A model generated the notes under the pieces. That model saw only the letters and a program-made list of their open reading frames with translations, was not told where the DNA came from and ran no database searches. A DNA stretch of 64,000 nt from Paenibacillus sp. FSL W8-0186 (GTDB taxonomy: Bacteria > Bacillota > Bacilli > Paenibacillales > Paenibacillaceae), in contig NZ_CP150207.1 of the NCBI RefSeq assembly GCF_037969765.1, positions 4,898,501-4,962,500 on the forward strand, written 5' to 3'. Numbering within the stretch: position 1 is the stretch's first letter; each line of letters starts with the position of its first letter. Made by a program: the position numbers and the translations under genes. Shown here piece by piece: positions 63,216 through 64,000 of this stretch.

Positions 63216-63352
63216 CGTGCTCAGATGAATTGATCACCTGAAAACTGGATACGAAACTTCATTTGCGTGTTAGCCCCTACTTGGTTCACCGGGGTCCCCG
63301 AAAAGTATTCGTTATACTCTTCGAAGCCTCCGCTTCACTTTTTGGGGTATCT

Positions 63353-64000
<648 letters not shown>

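Noticed and set aside
63216..63352. tRNA gene in the 23S-5S spacer
   Set aside because: No cloverleaf-like sequence or T-loop GTTCRANNC was found in the 137 bases.

Overview
The window is a chromosomal backbone segment of a spore-forming, low-to-mid-GC Gram-positive bacterium, most likely a Paenibacillus or close relative. The reasons are: the Bacillus-type order of ribosomal, RNA polymerase, stress and sporulation genes; a sigma-H gene; a cell-surface protein with three SLH domains; a YesM/YesN-type two-component system next to a sugar ABC transporter; and S14 and L33 in their zinc forms. Almost everything is on the minus strand, so transcription runs from right to left. The two main exceptions are plus-strand insertions into an otherwise standard order.

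Read in transcription order (right to left): the end of an rRNA operon (23S partial, 5S, terminator); a plus-strand LysM-NlpC/P60 wall hydrolase; the CtsR stress operon (ctsR-mcsA-mcsB-clpC) behind a clear CtsR operator; radA-disA and pssA; a plus-strand accessory block (histidine kinase, response regulator, two sugar permeases, binding lipoprotein, and a small cysteine-containing protein); yacL-ispD-ispF-gltX; a T-box-controlled cysE-cysS-mrnC-rlmB-yacP group; sigH; rpmG-secE-nusG-rplK-rplA; rplJ-rplL behind an L10 leader; rsmC(ybxB); rpoB-rpoC; rplGB-rpsL-rpsG-fusA-tuf; a plus-strand SLH/GH26 mannanase gene; then the S10-spc operon from rpsJ to secY-adk-map. The window ends inside map.

The backbone genes carry out translation, transcription, protein export, nucleotide and isoprenoid supply, cysteine supply and protein quality control. 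The accessory genes deal with carbohydrate sensing, uptake and surface digestion. I recognised good sigma-A type promoters for rpsJ, rplGB-rpsL, rpoB, rplJ, rpmG, sigH, cysE and ctsR, with intrinsic terminators after most units. Several starts are non-ATG: TTG for rpoB, rpoC, rplJ, ctsR and the LysM gene, GTG for rpsC and sigH.

The most unusual feature is not a gene. Four intergenic elements of 182-184 bp (16657, 52195, 61167, 62830) share one architecture: two direct ~24-nt units 50 bp apart, then two inverted units 50-51 bp apart. Two of the four directly follow degenerate short-period tandem arrays. I know of no described family with this layout, but I could not search for one.
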